A DNA stretch of 32,998 nucleotides from Pseudaeromonas sp041911695 (GCA_041911695.1 JAYROM010000050.1:1-32998), one strand, 5' to 3'; numbered from the stretch's first letter, positions 14,439 to 23,596 are shown. Notes: generated from the sequence alone by a model not told the origin. Program-made: numbers and translations.

Positions 14439-15017
14439 TTAGCGTGCCATTTCCAGTTCTATCAACTGGATCAGCAGATGAATCACCTTGATGTGGACCT
14501 CCTGGATGCGATCGGCATAGCCGAAGTGTGGCACCCGGATCTCCACATCTGCCTGGCCAGCCATCTGGCCACCATCCTTGCCCGACAGCACGACACAACG
14601 CAGCCCTTTGGCCTTGGCGGCCGCCATCGCCTTGAGGATGTTGCGTGAATTGCCGCTGGTCGAGATGGCCAGCAACACGTCCCCCGGACGCCCGACAGCT
14701 TCGACATAACGCGAGAACACGGCATCAAAACCAAAATCATTGCTGACACAGGAGAGGTGACTCGGATCAGAGATCGCAATCCCGGCGTACCCCGGACGAT
14801 CTTCACGGTAACGCCCAGTCAGTTCTTCAGCAAAGTGCATGGCATCGCAGTGCGATCCGCCATTGCCGCAGGACAAAATTTTCCCGTCATGACGCAAGGC
14901 TTCCGCCATCAGGACAGCGGCTTGCTGAATGGCTTGTAATTGGGTTTCATCCGACAGAAAGGCCTGCAACACTTGGGCCGCCACCTGCAATTCACTGCGA
15001 ATCAAGCTCTGATACAT
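14439..15017 (-). CDS. gmhA: Sedoheptulose-7-phosphate isomerase
   Basis: A 192-residue SIS-domain enzyme matching E. coli GmhA (LpcA) almost throughout: MYQSLIRSEL, SCGNGGSHCDAMHFAEELTG, GYAGIAISD, SCVSNDFGFDAVFSRYVEAV, STSGNSRNILKA, VLSGKDGGQMAG, RVPHFGYADRIQEVHIK. It converts sedoheptulose-7-phosphate to D-glycero-D-manno-heptose-7-phosphate, the first step towards LPS core heptose. The ATG at 15017 is chosen over one 14 codons upstream because of AGGAG five bases before it and the family N-terminus. It probably forms an operon with yafJ. Confidence 0.96.
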   Translation of the reverse strand: MYQSLIRSELQVAAQVLQAFLSDETQLQAIQQAAVLMAEALRHDGKILSCGNGGSHCDAMHFAEELTGRYREDRPGYAGIAISDPSHLSCVSNDFGFDAVFSRYVEAVGRPGDVLLAISTSGNSRNILKAMAAAKAKGLRCVVLSGKDGGQMAGQADVEIRVPHFGYADRIQEVHIKVIHLLIQLIELEMAR

Positions 15018-15206
15018 GGGTTCTCCTAATGCGTCCTGGCCAACCTGCGCGGCCAGCAATGGCGATATTTTGGCACAGCCCGCAGGCTGAATCAGCTTTC
15101 ATTCGACAATCATGACATGAACCTGCATTCGAGAACTGTTTTTATCTGATTCTTTGCATATGATTAAGGAGTTGAATTCCTCTCCCCTGTGCCGAGTGAG
15201 ATGCCC

Positions 15207-16733
15207 ATGGATGACGATATCCTGATCATTGATGATGAACGCGCTGTTGCCGACCATGTGAAGCAGGGTTGGAAAGTGCTGATCGTGGATGATGAGCCGG
15301 AAGTCCATCGCATCACCAAGATGACGCTGGCCCGATTTGAATTTGATGGTCGCCCGCTTGAATTCCTGCATGCCTTCACCGGCGAGGAGGCGGTCACCAT
15401 CATGGCCCATGAGCCAGACATCGCCCTGATTCTGCTCGATGTGGTCATGGAGTCAGATAATGCCGGCTTGATGGTGGTACGCCGGGTTCGAGATGAGCTG
15501 AAAAACAACCAGGTCCGCATCGTGCTGCGCACCGGTCAGCCCGGTCAAGCACCGGAAGATCAGGTGGTCGATAGTTACGACATCAATGACTACAAGGACA
15601 AGACCGAACTGACCTCGCAAAAACTGCGCACCCTGATCCGTGCCAGCCTGCGATCTTTTCGCGATATCTGCACCCTGGAACAACACCGCCGCGGGCTGGA
15701 AAAAGTTATCTCGGCCTCACGCGGTATCTTTGAGAAGCAGGCCCTGCGTCAATTTGCCGAAGGCACCTTGACCCAGTTGACCGCCCTGCTGGCGCTGGAG
15801 GAGACCAATCTCTACAGCTTGCGCCAATCCGCATACGAAGTGCACCAGCAAGATCTGGAGTTGCTACTGCATAGCAATAGCCCTGGGCTCAATCAGGTGG
15901 ATGATGGCCAGCCCAGCCCGGTACTGAGTGAGGCACTGCAGTCTCGTCATAACGTCTATCGCGATAATGAACTGGTGATCTACTGCCACAACGCCCGCCA
16001 CAGCCTGGTATTCCATATCGAAGGCTCGCGGCCCTTGGCACAGATGGATATCTGGCTGCTTAACCTGTTTACCGAAAACATCATTATCGCGCTGGAAAAT
16101 ATCCGCCTGAACGAGTTACTGGCTGACAACCAGCGCGAGATTATCTATCGCATCGGCGAAATCGTGGAAACCCGCTCCCGTGAGTCCGGGTTGCACGTCA
16201 AACGTGTTGCGTTGTATTGCGAACTGTTGGCGCGTCTGCTCGGCATGTCGGAAGAAAAAACGGAACTGCTCAAGCGCGCCTCACCACTGCACGATATCGG
16301 CAAGATTGGTATTCCCGACGCCGTCCTGCACAAGCCGGGCAAGCTCGACGCGGCCGAATGGGAGATCATGAAAACCCACGCACGTATCGGCTATGACATG
16401 CTGCAGGGTTCAGATATCGAACTGTTCCAGGTCGCGTCCCAAATCGCGCTCAACCACCATGAGAAGTGGGATGGTAGTGGCTATCCAGCCGGTCTGACGG
16501 GTGAAGCCATCCCATTGGTCGGCCGCATCACCGCTCTGGTCGATGTGTTCGATGCGTTGGGATCAGATCGCTGCTATAAGCGCGCCTGGCCGCTGGAGCG
16601 GATCCTCGCCCTGATCCAGGAAGAGCGTGGCCGTCACTTTGATCCGTCACTGGTTGACCTGATGCTCGCCCATCTGGATGACTTCCTCGAGATCCGCGAC
16701 ACCTATCGCGACGAATACCGTGGTGAAGAGTAG
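15207..16733 (+). CDS. Response regulator with DUF3369 and HD-GYP c-di-GMP phosphodiesterase domains
   Basis: A 508-residue protein from ATG 15207 (GAGTGAG upstream); ATG 15201 or GTG 15189 would add two or six residues. A receiver domain occupies about 23-145 with phospho-acceptor D78 (LILLDVV), T/G-rich RTGQPGQ and K132 region. A GAF-like DUF3369 region (about 160-305) follows. The HD-GYP domain has H362-D363-IGK, NHHEKWDGSGYP (416-427) and DVFDALGSDRCYK, all catalytic motifs intact. It should hydrolyse c-di-GMP under control of phosphorylation. No histidine kinase is adjacent, so its partner is elsewhere. It lies between gmhA and dnaQ, and a strong terminator follows. A link to motility or surface polysaccharide is plausible but inferred. 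Confidence 0.93.
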   Translation: MDDDILIIDDERAVADHVKQGWKVLIVDDEPEVHRITKMTLARFEFDGRPLEFLHAFTGEEAVTIMAHEPDIALILLDVVMESDNAGLMVVRRVRDELKNNQVRIVLRTGQPGQAPEDQVVDSYDINDYKDKTELTSQKLRTLIRASLRSFRDICTLEQHRRGLEKVISASRGIFEKQALRQFAEGTLTQLTALLALEETNLYSLRQSAYEVHQQDLELLLHSNSPGLNQVDDGQPSPVLSEALQSRHNVYRDNELVIYCHNARHSLVFHIEGSRPLAQMDIWLLNLFTENIIIALENIRLNELLADNQREIIYRIGEIVETRSRESGLHVKRVALYCELLARLLGMSEEKTELLKRASPLHDIGKIGIPDAVLHKPGKLDAAEWEIMKTHARIGYDMLQGSDIELFQVASQIALNHHEKWDGSGYPAGLTGEAIPLVGRITALVDVFDALGSDRCYKRAWPLERILALIQEERGRHFDPSLVDLMLAHLDDFLEIRDTYRDEYRGEE

Positions 16734-16751
16734 TCAGTTGACCCTGCCTAG

Positions 16752-16788
16752 AACGAACAGGCCGGCATCATAGCCGGCCTGTTCGTTT
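16752..16788 (+). terminator. Terminator after the HD-GYP gene
   Basis: AACGAACAGGCCGGC (16752-16766), loop ATCATA and GCCGGCCTGTTCGTT (16773-16787) make a perfect 15-bp stem, followed by TTCC. It lies between two convergent genes and may also act on dnaQ transcripts from the other side. Confidence 0.85.
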
Positions 16789-16807
16789 CCTGAGAAGGTC
16801 GAGGTGA

Positions 16808-17545
16808 TCAGGCATCGCGCCACAGACACTTACCCCCCCCCTTCTTGGCCACCAGATCCAGCCGCTTTTCGTGCGCCGCCAGCTCATCGTCACTGGCACG
16901 AATAATTTTCAACTGGCTGCTGCGTATCAAACTGCCGGCTTGCTGACCCGCCTCACTGCCGGAGGAAGACTCCGCCACCGCCAGCTCAAGACGGGTCTGC
17001 CCGCCGGTCATCAGCAGATAGACATCCGCCAGGATCTCGGCGTCCAATAACGCGCCGTGCAAGGTTCGATGGCTGTTATCGATGTCATAGCGACCACACA
17101 ATGCATCCAGGCTATTACGCTTGCCCGGAAACATCTTGCGCGCCATCTGCAGGGTATCGGTCACCGTACAGATGGATTTGGTCCGTACCGGTGAGCCGAG
17201 CTTCTCGAACTCATAATCCATAAAGCCGACGTCGAACGGCGCATTATGGATCACCAACTCAGCCCCACGAATAAACTCGACAAACTCGTCCACCACTGCC
17301 GAGAACGGCGGTTTGTCGATCAAGAAGGCATCGGTAATCCCATGCACGCGGATGGCCTCTTCATCGACCGCCCGGTCCGGTTTCAAATAGACGTGATAAT
17401 GGCGACCGGTCAACCGTCGGTTGATGACCTCCACCGCACCGATTTCAATGATGCGATGACCAAGATAGTGGGCACCACCATTCATATTCATACCGGTGGT
17501 TTCGGTATCCAGAACGACCTGGCGGATCGGGGCTGCAGTGGTCAT
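16808..17545 (-). CDS. dnaQ: DNA polymerase III epsilon subunit (proofreading exonuclease)
   Basis: A 245-residue protein starting at ATG 17545 (MTTAAPIRQVVLDTETTG); a GTG four codons upstream is possible. Exo I is LDTETTG (D13, E15), Exo II HNAPFDVGFMDYE, and Exo III HGALLDAEILADVY, with the DEDDh His. QTRLELAV after the nuclease domain corresponds to the weak beta-clamp-binding motif of epsilon. The C-terminal tail, which binds the alpha subunit, ends in an unusual Lys/Gly-rich stretch (KKGGGKCLWRDA). It is divergent from rnhA with a 60-base gap, the classical dnaQ/rnhA arrangement. Confidence 0.96.
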   Translation of the reverse strand: MTTAAPIRQVVLDTETTGMNMNGGAHYLGHRIIEIGAVEVINRRLTGRHYHVYLKPDRAVDEEAIRVHGITDAFLIDKPPFSAVVDEFVEFIRGAELVIHNAPFDVGFMDYEFEKLGSPVRTKSICTVTDTLQMARKMFPGKRNSLDALCGRYDIDNSHRTLHGALLDAEILADVYLLMTGGQTRLELAVAESSSGSEAGQQAGSLIRSSQLKIIRASDDELAAHEKRLDLVAKKGGGKCLWRDA

Positions 17546-17605
17546 TGGGTTCAGCACGCTTTTGTGTCAGACTTCGGGGCCCCATCCTAAGCGAAATGGC
17601 CCCTC

Positions 17606-18070
17606 ATGTTAAAGCAGGTTTCTCTCTATACCGATGGCTCGTGTCTTGGCAACCCAGGCCCGGGCGGTTACGGTCTGGTGCTGGTCTATAAACAGCATCG
17701 CAAGACGCTGGCACAAGGCTATCGACTGACCACCAATAACCGGATGGAGCTGATGGCCGCTATCGCTGGACTCCGTTGTCTCGGTGAATCCTGCCAGGTC
17801 GATCTGACCACCGACAGTCAGTATGTCCGCCAGGGGATTACCCAGTGGATCCACAACTGGAAGAAGCGTAACTGGATGACCGCCAGCAAGGAGCCGGTCA
17901 AGAATGTTGACCTGTGGCAACAATTGGATACCGAGGTCCAACGTCATCAAGTGACCTGGCACTGGGTCAAGGGCCATGCCGGTCATCCTGAAAATGAGTG
18001 TTGTGATCAGCTAGCCCGCGAGGCGGCGACGCAGGGGCCGCATCTGGAAGACACGGGCTATCGCCCCTAA
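17606..18070 (+). CDS. rnhA: Ribonuclease HI
   Basis: A 154-residue protein with the complete active site at the E. coli numbering: D10 (YTDGSCLGNPGPGGYG), E48 (NNRMELMAA), D70 (TTDSQYV), H124 (VKGHAGHPEN) and D134 (ENECCDQLA). The basic protrusion WKKRNWMTASKEPVKN is present. It degrades the RNA strand of RNA-DNA hybrids, removing R-loops and primers. It is divergent from dnaQ and convergent with yafS. Confidence 0.97.
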   Translation: MLKQVSLYTDGSCLGNPGPGGYGLVLVYKQHRKTLAQGYRLTTNNRMELMAAIAGLRCLGESCQVDLTTDSQYVRQGITQWIHNWKKRNWMTASKEPVKNVDLWQQLDTEVQRHQVTWHWVKGHAGHPENECCDQLAREAATQGPHLEDTGYRP

Positions 18071-18079
18071 ACCAACAAT

Positions 18080-18119
18080 GGTTGGCGGCGGATAGTCAAT
18101 AGCAGGCTAGCCGCCAACC
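18080..18119. repeat. Inverted repeat between rnhA and yafS
   Basis: GGTTGGCGGC (18080-18089) pairs perfectly with GCCGCCAACC (18110-18119) around a 20-base loop that includes the yafS stop codon. There is no T-run on either strand, so termination is uncertain. Confidence 0.4.
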
Positions 18120-18829
18120 CCCGCCATACCTGGCAGGATGACCGGTTTACGCACCCAGCGCTCGCGATGCTCCGGGGTCAGTGGAATCGTCCGCTTGCGG
18201 GCTGCCAGGACATAGACCGAGGCAAAATAACCAAAGTACTGACGACCGATGTTCTCCCGCCACCAGTGGATACGGCTATGGTTGGTAAAGCTGCTAAAGC
18301 CAAACTGCTCGCAATACATTAGCTCAAAGCCCAACAACTCTAGCCAATCTCGAATGCGCTCCGGCGCAAACAGTCGTGCGTGCCAAGGGTGACGCTGACG
18401 TAATCCGGGCAATAAGGCACCCAGTCCAAGCAGGCTGTGCGGATTAAAGCCGCTAATCAGCACCCAACCATCCGCCGTCAGCACCCGATCCACCTCTCGC
18501 AGCACCTGGTGTGGGTCTGCTGCATAATCCAGCGCATGCGCCAGTAAACAGGCATCGATTGCCCCATCACGGATGGGCAATTGTTCCAAATCGCCTAACA
18601 GCGCCAACTGCGCCCCGGCGGGCGCTAATGCACTCTGCTGGCGAATACTGGAACACTGACAGGAGAGCTCGCTGCTTAAAGCGCCGAGCTTGAGCAGGTG
18701 GTAGCCGAAAATCATCGGGCACCAGGCGTTCAACCGCTCCTGGACCTCCGCAGCCAGCCACTCACCCATCGGCAGTTCATGCCAATGTTGGGGGACACGT
18801 AGCGGACGACGAGTCAATGCCGGTTTCAC
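18107..18829 (-). CDS. yafS: Class I SAM-dependent methyltransferase (YafS)
   Basis: A 240-residue putative methyltransferase of the type encoded by E. coli yafS, which occupies the same position between gloB and rnhA. Motifs are LEQLPIRDGAIDACLLAHALDYAADPHQVLREVDRVLTADGWVLISGFNPHSLLG (Rossmann strands 4 and 5 of class I methyltransferases), then LFAPERIRDWLELLGF. The glycine-rich motif I is poorly preserved (GALSSELSCQCSSI), so SAM binding should be checked. The substrate is unknown. It is divergent from gloB. Confidence 0.85.
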   Translation of the reverse strand: MKPALTRRPLRVPQHWHELPMGEWLAAEVQERLNAWCPMIFGYHLLKLGALSSELSCQCSSIRQQSALAPAGAQLALLGDLEQLPIRDGAIDACLLAHALDYAADPHQVLREVDRVLTADGWVLISGFNPHSLLGLGALLPGLRQRHPWHARLFAPERIRDWLELLGFELMYCEQFGFSSFTNHSRIHWWRENIGRQYFGYFASVYVLAARKRTIPLTPEHRERWVRKPVILPGMAGVGG

Positions 18830-18978
18830 ACGCGCTCCTTCTCTCTATCCGACGCCGCCGGTGAGCCTGTATGACCAAGGCCCGTTCATCTTCACCGCAT
18901 GCTTGAGACCGGGCGCTTGCACTCCAGCGATAGAGCCCGTATTTATAGCAGCACGCTGGCACAAGACGGAACCCGAGT

Positions 18979-19752
18979 ATGCCCCAGATCATTACCCTTC
19001 CCGCCCGACAAGACAACTATATCTGGCTGATTCGCGAGGGCGATCAGGCGATCGTGGTCGACCCGGGCGATGCCGCGCCGGTAGAGGCACGGCTCGAGCA
19101 GCTTGGCTTGGCGCTGACCGGGATTCTCATCACCCACTTTCATGGCGATCATATTGAGGGGGTACCCGCCTTGTTGGCGCGCTGGCCACAAGCGCAATTA
19201 TGTACCCCGGTTGGCTGGCCGGGTCCGGCAGCAGAGCACCACCGTCAACTGACTGACGGTGACAACCTCGATTTTCCGACACTCGGATTACAATTTACGG
19301 TCATGCATCTCCCTGGCCATACCGCAGAACATCTGGCCTTTGTGGGGCATGGTGCCCTGTTTTGTGGCGATACCCTGTTTGCAGGCGGCTGCGGCCGGGT
19401 ATTCACAGGCCAACCCACACTGATGTGGCATTCATTGCAACGTCTGGCGGCGCTACCACCGGAGACACAGATCTATTGTGCCCACGAGTACACCCGCGCC
19501 AATCTCGAATTTTGTCTGCGGGTTGAGCCTGACAACCTGGACACGCGCCAGCGGTTACAACAGATCAGCAAGTTACGTCAGCAAGGCTTGCCCACTGTGC
19601 CTTCGCGGCTGGAAGAGGAGCTTGCGACCAACGTTTTTCTACGGACTCATGAGGTAGCGGTGCGCGCCTGGTGTGAGATACAGACCGCAACTTTGACAGA
19701 AAATGAGCAGCAGGTCTTTGCCATCCTGCGCGAAAAAAAGAATACTCTTTGA
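18979..19752 (+). CDS. gloB: Hydroxyacylglutathione hydrolase (glyoxalase II)
   Basis: A 257-residue metallo-beta-lactamase-fold enzyme. The metal motif T-H53-F-H55-G-D57-H58 keeps all four ligands, but has Phe where most GloB proteins have a second His (THHH). Other ligands are in LPGHTAEH, FCGDTLFAGGCGRVF and CAHEYTRANLEF. It hydrolyses S-lactoylglutathione to lactate and glutathione, the second step of methylglyoxal detoxification. The neighbours yafS and mltD match E. coli. The start has GGA/GAG upstream. Confidence 0.94.
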   Translation: MPQIITLPARQDNYIWLIREGDQAIVVDPGDAAPVEARLEQLGLALTGILITHFHGDHIEGVPALLARWPQAQLCTPVGWPGPAAEHHRQLTDGDNLDFPTLGLQFTVMHLPGHTAEHLAFVGHGALFCGDTLFAGGCGRVFTGQPTLMWHSLQRLAALPPETQIYCAHEYTRANLEFCLRVEPDNLDTRQRLQQISKLRQQGLPTVPSRLEEELATNVFLRTHEVAVRAWCEIQTATLTENEQQVFAILREKKNTL

Positions 19753-19860
19753 CCATCCCGCTCAAGGAATGAGCACAAATCATGCATGGAAGCTGCATAA
19801 AGTTGATCTGATCAAAGATCGACCGTACCATCGGCCGCTGACCAACTGGATGATGACTGG

Positions 19861-21258
19861 ATGAATATTAAGCGACATTGGGCTGTTCTAGCCGCCATGT
19901 TGCTCGCGGGTTGCCAAAGTCTTACCTCTCACGAGGTGGCAACCGACGATCAACCAACGATGCAAACGGCTCCGGCCTCGCGTGACAGCTTCCTGCTCGA
20001 TCCTGATGAACAATCCGGGATGACGGTCTGGCAACGTGCCAGCCAGAGCATGTCCATGGACATTCCCAATCAGGCTGACGTTAATGCCTTTCGTGATTGG
20101 TACTTGCAGCATCCGCGCTACCTGAGCACGGTGACAGATCGCGCCTCCAGCTATCTGTTCCTGGTGATGGAAGAGCTGGACAAGCGCAAGATGCCGATGG
20201 AGTTGGCCCTGCTGCCGATCGTGGAAAGTGCCTACAATCCGCTGGCTCGCTCACCGAGCAATGCGGTCGGCCTGTGGCAGTTCACCCCCGGGACCGGCAC
20301 CCGTTTCGGCCTCGACCGCAACAGCCTGTATGATGGTCGTCGTGACATCCACGCCTCAACGGTAGCGGCACTGACCTATCTGCAAAAATTGCATGATGAC
20401 TTCGATGGTAACTGGCTGCATGCCATCGCCGCCTACAATGCCGGTGAAGGGCGCATCCAGCAGGCCGTCGACCAGAGTAAACGCCGTGGCCACGGTGGAG
20501 ACTTCTGGACCTTGAACCTGCCGCGTCAAACCACCGAATATGTGCCACGTCTGCTGGCACTGGCCGACATCATCAAGCACGCCGATAAATATGGCATTGA
20601 TCTGCCGACTCACCCCAATCACCAACATTGGGAAGTCATCGATGCCGGTGGTCCGGTTTCGTTCTCCGTGGTGGCCGATATGGCCGGGCTGTCAGTGGAT
20701 GAAGTCCGTCGTATGAACCCGGGCTACACCCAGGACAGGACCCCCGCCAATGGGCCGTATCGCTTGCTGGTGCCGCATAAGGGCGCGCGCGAATTACAAC
20801 TGGCGCTGGCGGAACTGCCTCGGGCGCGGCGTATCAAGGCTGGTGAAGCCGACTTCGTATTGCCGCAAGAGAGTGACCACAGCATGGTGGCCGAAGTGCG
20901 TAACACCAAGGGCACCAGCTCAGCCCGTCCGCGCTTTACCACCTACAAGGTACGTAAAGGTGACACCCTGTGGAGTATCAGCAAGGCGCACGGCATCGAT
21001 GCCAAGCAACTGCTGAGCTGGAACAAGGGCGCCAAACATCTGCATCCAGGCCAGGAGATCAAACTGCAAACCACACAGACCGCCGCCAAGTCGCGTCCGT
21101 CCCGCAGTTATGAAGTCCGTAACGGCGACTCACTCTCGTCGATTGCCTCACGTTTCCAGGTCTCCATCAATGATCTGGTACGTTGGAACAGCTTGCGTGA
21201 CCGCCATGCACTCAAACCGGGGCAATCCCTGGTGGTGACGCCAGGTCAGGATCTGTAA
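19861..21258 (+). CDS. mltD: Membrane-bound lytic murein transglycosylase D
   Basis: A 465-residue lipoprotein with lipobox LAGC (Cys18). The SLT-type catalytic domain has LLPIVESAYNP with the catalytic Glu122, then SNAVGLWQFTPGTGTRFGL, YDGRRDIHASTVAALTYLQKLH and HAIAAYNAGEGRIQQA. Two LysM repeats lie near the C-terminus: YKVRKGDTLWSISKAHGI and YEVRNGDSLSSIASRFQV. It cleaves glycan strands of peptidoglycan, forming 1,6-anhydro-muropeptides, at the inner face of the outer membrane. It follows gloB as in E. coli. A strong bidirectional terminator follows. Confidence 0.95.
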   Translation: MNIKRHWAVLAAMLLAGCQSLTSHEVATDDQPTMQTAPASRDSFLLDPDEQSGMTVWQRASQSMSMDIPNQADVNAFRDWYLQHPRYLSTVTDRASSYLFLVMEELDKRKMPMELALLPIVESAYNPLARSPSNAVGLWQFTPGTGTRFGLDRNSLYDGRRDIHASTVAALTYLQKLHDDFDGNWLHAIAAYNAGEGRIQQAVDQSKRRGHGGDFWTLNLPRQTTEYVPRLLALADIIKHADKYGIDLPTHPNHQHWEVIDAGGPVSFSVVADMAGLSVDEVRRMNPGYTQDRTPANGPYRLLVPHKGARELQLALAELPRARRIKAGEADFVLPQESDHSMVAEVRNTKGTSSARPRFTTYKVRKGDTLWSISKAHGIDAKQLLSWNKGAKHLHPGQEIKLQTTQTAAKSRPSRSYEVRNGDSLSSIASRFQVSINDLVRWNSLRDRHALKPGQSLVVTPGQDL

Positions 21259-21303
21259 TCCTGTCCCGCGCATCAGTGGCCACCCGATTATTGGGATGCG
21301 GCC

Positions 21304-21341
21304 AACACAAAAAAACCGGCGAACGCCGGTTTTTTTGTGTT
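21304..21341. terminator. Bidirectional terminator between mltD and ligA
   Basis: AACACAAAAAAACCGGC (21304-21320), loop GAAC, GCCGGTTTTTTTGTGTT (21325-21341) form a 17-bp stem flanked by A-run and T-run. It can therefore stop transcription from both convergent genes. Confidence 0.93.
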
Positions 21342-21433
21342 CAGCCCTTGATGATATTCAACGATGGCTGATATTCGTGCTAGGGAGCTGGCGGGGCTTA
21401 AAGCGCGAGCGCCAACCCCGACCACAGTGTTAG

Positions 21434-23497
21434 TTATTCATTCACCGGCCAGACAAACGCCGCGGGCTCGCGCAGCAACTGCTGCAACGCTGCCTCATCA
21501 AACACCGGGATGCCCAAGTCTTGCGCCTTGGTCAACTTGGAGCCTGCCGCCTCACCAGCAAACACCGCCGTGGTTTTGGCCGAGACCGAACCCGCAAGTT
21601 TGGCGCCGAGCGCCTGCAACGCCTGCTTGGCCTCATCGCGCGACAAGGCACTGAGTGAACCGGTCAGCACCAGCGTCTTGCCTGCCAACGGCTGTGCATC
21701 CGCCTGTGGCGCCTGCATCACCGGCCAATGAATGCCTGCCCCCCCCTCTTCCACGGAGCGACACAGCGCACTGACCACCTCCGCATTGTGCGGTTGGCGG
21801 AAGAAGAACCAGATATGTTTGGCCACCACATCGCCGACATCCGGCACCGCCAACAAGGCCTCGACCTCAGCCGCCATAATGGCTTCCAGCGTCAGGAAAT
21901 GCTTGGCCAGTGCCAGCGCGGTGGCCTCACCCACCTCACGAATGCCCAGTGCGAACAGGAAACGCGCCAGCGTGGTTTCCCGTGCAGCGGCAATGGCATC
22001 CACCAACTTCTCGGCAGAACGCTCGCCCATGCGCGGCAGGGTCGCCAGACGGGCGGCGTCAAGATGAAACAGATCAGCCGGCGTATGCACCAGCTGTTGA
22101 TCGACCAGCAGATCAATCAAGCGTTCACCCAGCCCATCAATATTCATCGCCCGACGGGCAGCAAAGTGACATAACGCCTCCTTGCGCTGCGCCTCGCAGA
22201 ACAGACCACCACTACAGCGTGAGACCGCCTCACCCGGCAAGCGTTCGATCGCCGACTGGCAGACCGGGCAAACCTCAGGGAAGACAATCGGCTTGGCTTG
22301 TGCCGGGTCACGACGCGCCTCGACGATACCAATGATCTGCGGGATGACGTCTCCGGCACGGCGGACAATCACGGTATCGCCCACCATGACCCCTAGACGC
22401 TCGATCTCATCAGCGTTGTGCAAGGTGGCATTGGAGACCGTCACCCCGCCGACATAAACCGGCTCAAGGCGCGCCACCGGGGTGATCGCGCCGGTACGGC
22501 CAACCTGAAACTCGACCTCACGCAACACCGTCAACTCTTCCTGTGCCGGAAACTTGTGGGCGGTGGCCCAGCGTGGCGCACGGGAGACAAAACCGAGTTC
22601 GGCCTGCAGGGGCAGGCTGTCGACCTTATAGACGATGCCATCAATGTCATAGGGCAGATCCGGCCGCAAGGCGAGGATCTCATCATGATAGGCTTGGCAA
22701 CCCGCCATGCCGGTGGCCTGACGGACCAACGGGCTGACCTGGAAGCCCAGCGACTTCAACCACATCAATCGCGCATAGTGCGAGGGGGGCAACTCACCTG
22801 CCACCGCCAGCACACCAATACCATAGGCATAGAATGACAATGGACGCTGCGCGGCGATGCGTGGATCGAGTTGGCGCAGGCTACCGGCTGCCGCATTACG
22901 CGGGTTGGCAAATGGCTTGTCACCACGTGCACGCGCCTGCGCATTCCACGCCTCAAATCCTGCGCGTGGCATCACCACCTCGCCACGGACTTCCAACCGG
23001 GCCGGCAGATGCTCACCATGCAGATGCAAGGGCACAGAACGCAGAGTACGGATGTTATGGGTGATATCCTCACCGACGCTACCATCGCCACGTGTTGCGG
23101 CACGCACCAGATGGCCTTGCTCATAGAGAATACTGACCGCCAAGCCGTCAAGTTTCGGCTCACAGCAGAACAGCACCTCATCCTGCTGCTGCAAACGCTC
23201 CTGGATGCGGCGGCCAAAGGCGCTCAACTCATCGTTGTTGAAGACGTTGTCCAGCGACAGCATAGGGACTTCATGGGCGATCTCGGCGAAACTGCCAATC
23301 GGGGTCCCCCCTACGCGACGGGTCGGCGAATGGGCCAGCACCTGATCCGGGTGCTCGGCTTCCAGTTGCTGCAGTGCACGGAACAGACGGTCATATTCGA
23401 CATCAGGCACCGTCGGTGCATCCAGGACATAGTATTCATGTTCATAACGGGTCAGCAGCGCGACCAGGGACAGCATTTGCTGGCGAATGGATTCCAT
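21434..23497 (-). CDS. ligA: NAD+-dependent DNA ligase
   Basis: A 687-residue protein from ATG 23497; upstream in-frame ATGs would extend it by 6 or 13 residues. Domain Ia (YYVLDAPTVPDVEYDRLFR) is followed by the adenylation domain with the catalytic K115 in CEPKLDGLAVS, LEVRGEVVM and KFPAQE. The OB fold comes next, then the four-Cys zinc finger (CPVCQS...SRCSGGLFCEAQ), helix-hairpin-helix repeats, and a C-terminal BRCT domain (GKTLVLTGSLSALSRDEAK). It seals nicks in replication and repair. It lies downstream of zipA on the same strand, as in E. coli, with a hairpin between them. Confidence 0.96.
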   Translation of the reverse strand: MESIRQQMLSLVALLTRYEHEYYVLDAPTVPDVEYDRLFRALQQLEAEHPDQVLAHSPTRRVGGTPIGSFAEIAHEVPMLSLDNVFNNDELSAFGRRIQERLQQQDEVLFCCEPKLDGLAVSILYEQGHLVRAATRGDGSVGEDITHNIRTLRSVPLHLHGEHLPARLEVRGEVVMPRAGFEAWNAQARARGDKPFANPRNAAAGSLRQLDPRIAAQRPLSFYAYGIGVLAVAGELPPSHYARLMWLKSLGFQVSPLVRQATGMAGCQAYHDEILALRPDLPYDIDGIVYKVDSLPLQAELGFVSRAPRWATAHKFPAQEELTVLREVEFQVGRTGAITPVARLEPVYVGGVTVSNATLHNADEIERLGVMVGDTVIVRRAGDVIPQIIGIVEARRDPAQAKPIVFPEVCPVCQSAIERLPGEAVSRCSGGLFCEAQRKEALCHFAARRAMNIDGLGERLIDLLVDQQLVHTPADLFHLDAARLATLPRMGERSAEKLVDAIAAARETTLARFLFALGIREVGEATALALAKHFLTLEAIMAAEVEALLAVPDVGDVVAKHIWFFFRQPHNAEVVSALCRSVEEGGAGIHWPVMQAPQADAQPLAGKTLVLTGSLSALSRDEAKQALQALGAKLAGSVSAKTTAVFAGEAAGSKLTKAQDLGIPVFDEAALQQLLREPAAFVWPVNE

Positions 23498-23533
23498 GGT
23501 GTTCTCGATAAGCATGCAGCAGGTGATAAACGA

Positions 23534-23560
23534 CAAAGTGCGGCATAAAGCCGCACTTTG
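23534..23560 (-). terminator. Hairpin between zipA and ligA
   Basis: CAAAGTGCGGC (23534-23544), loop ATAAA and GCCGCACTTTG (23550-23560) form a perfect 11-bp stem. On the minus strand it lies about 36 bases after zipA and is followed by only scattered T residues, so partial termination is likely. Confidence 0.55.
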
Positions 23561-23596
23561 CAGGTCAATGGCTCAGCCGTAACGGCCGGCAGCATG

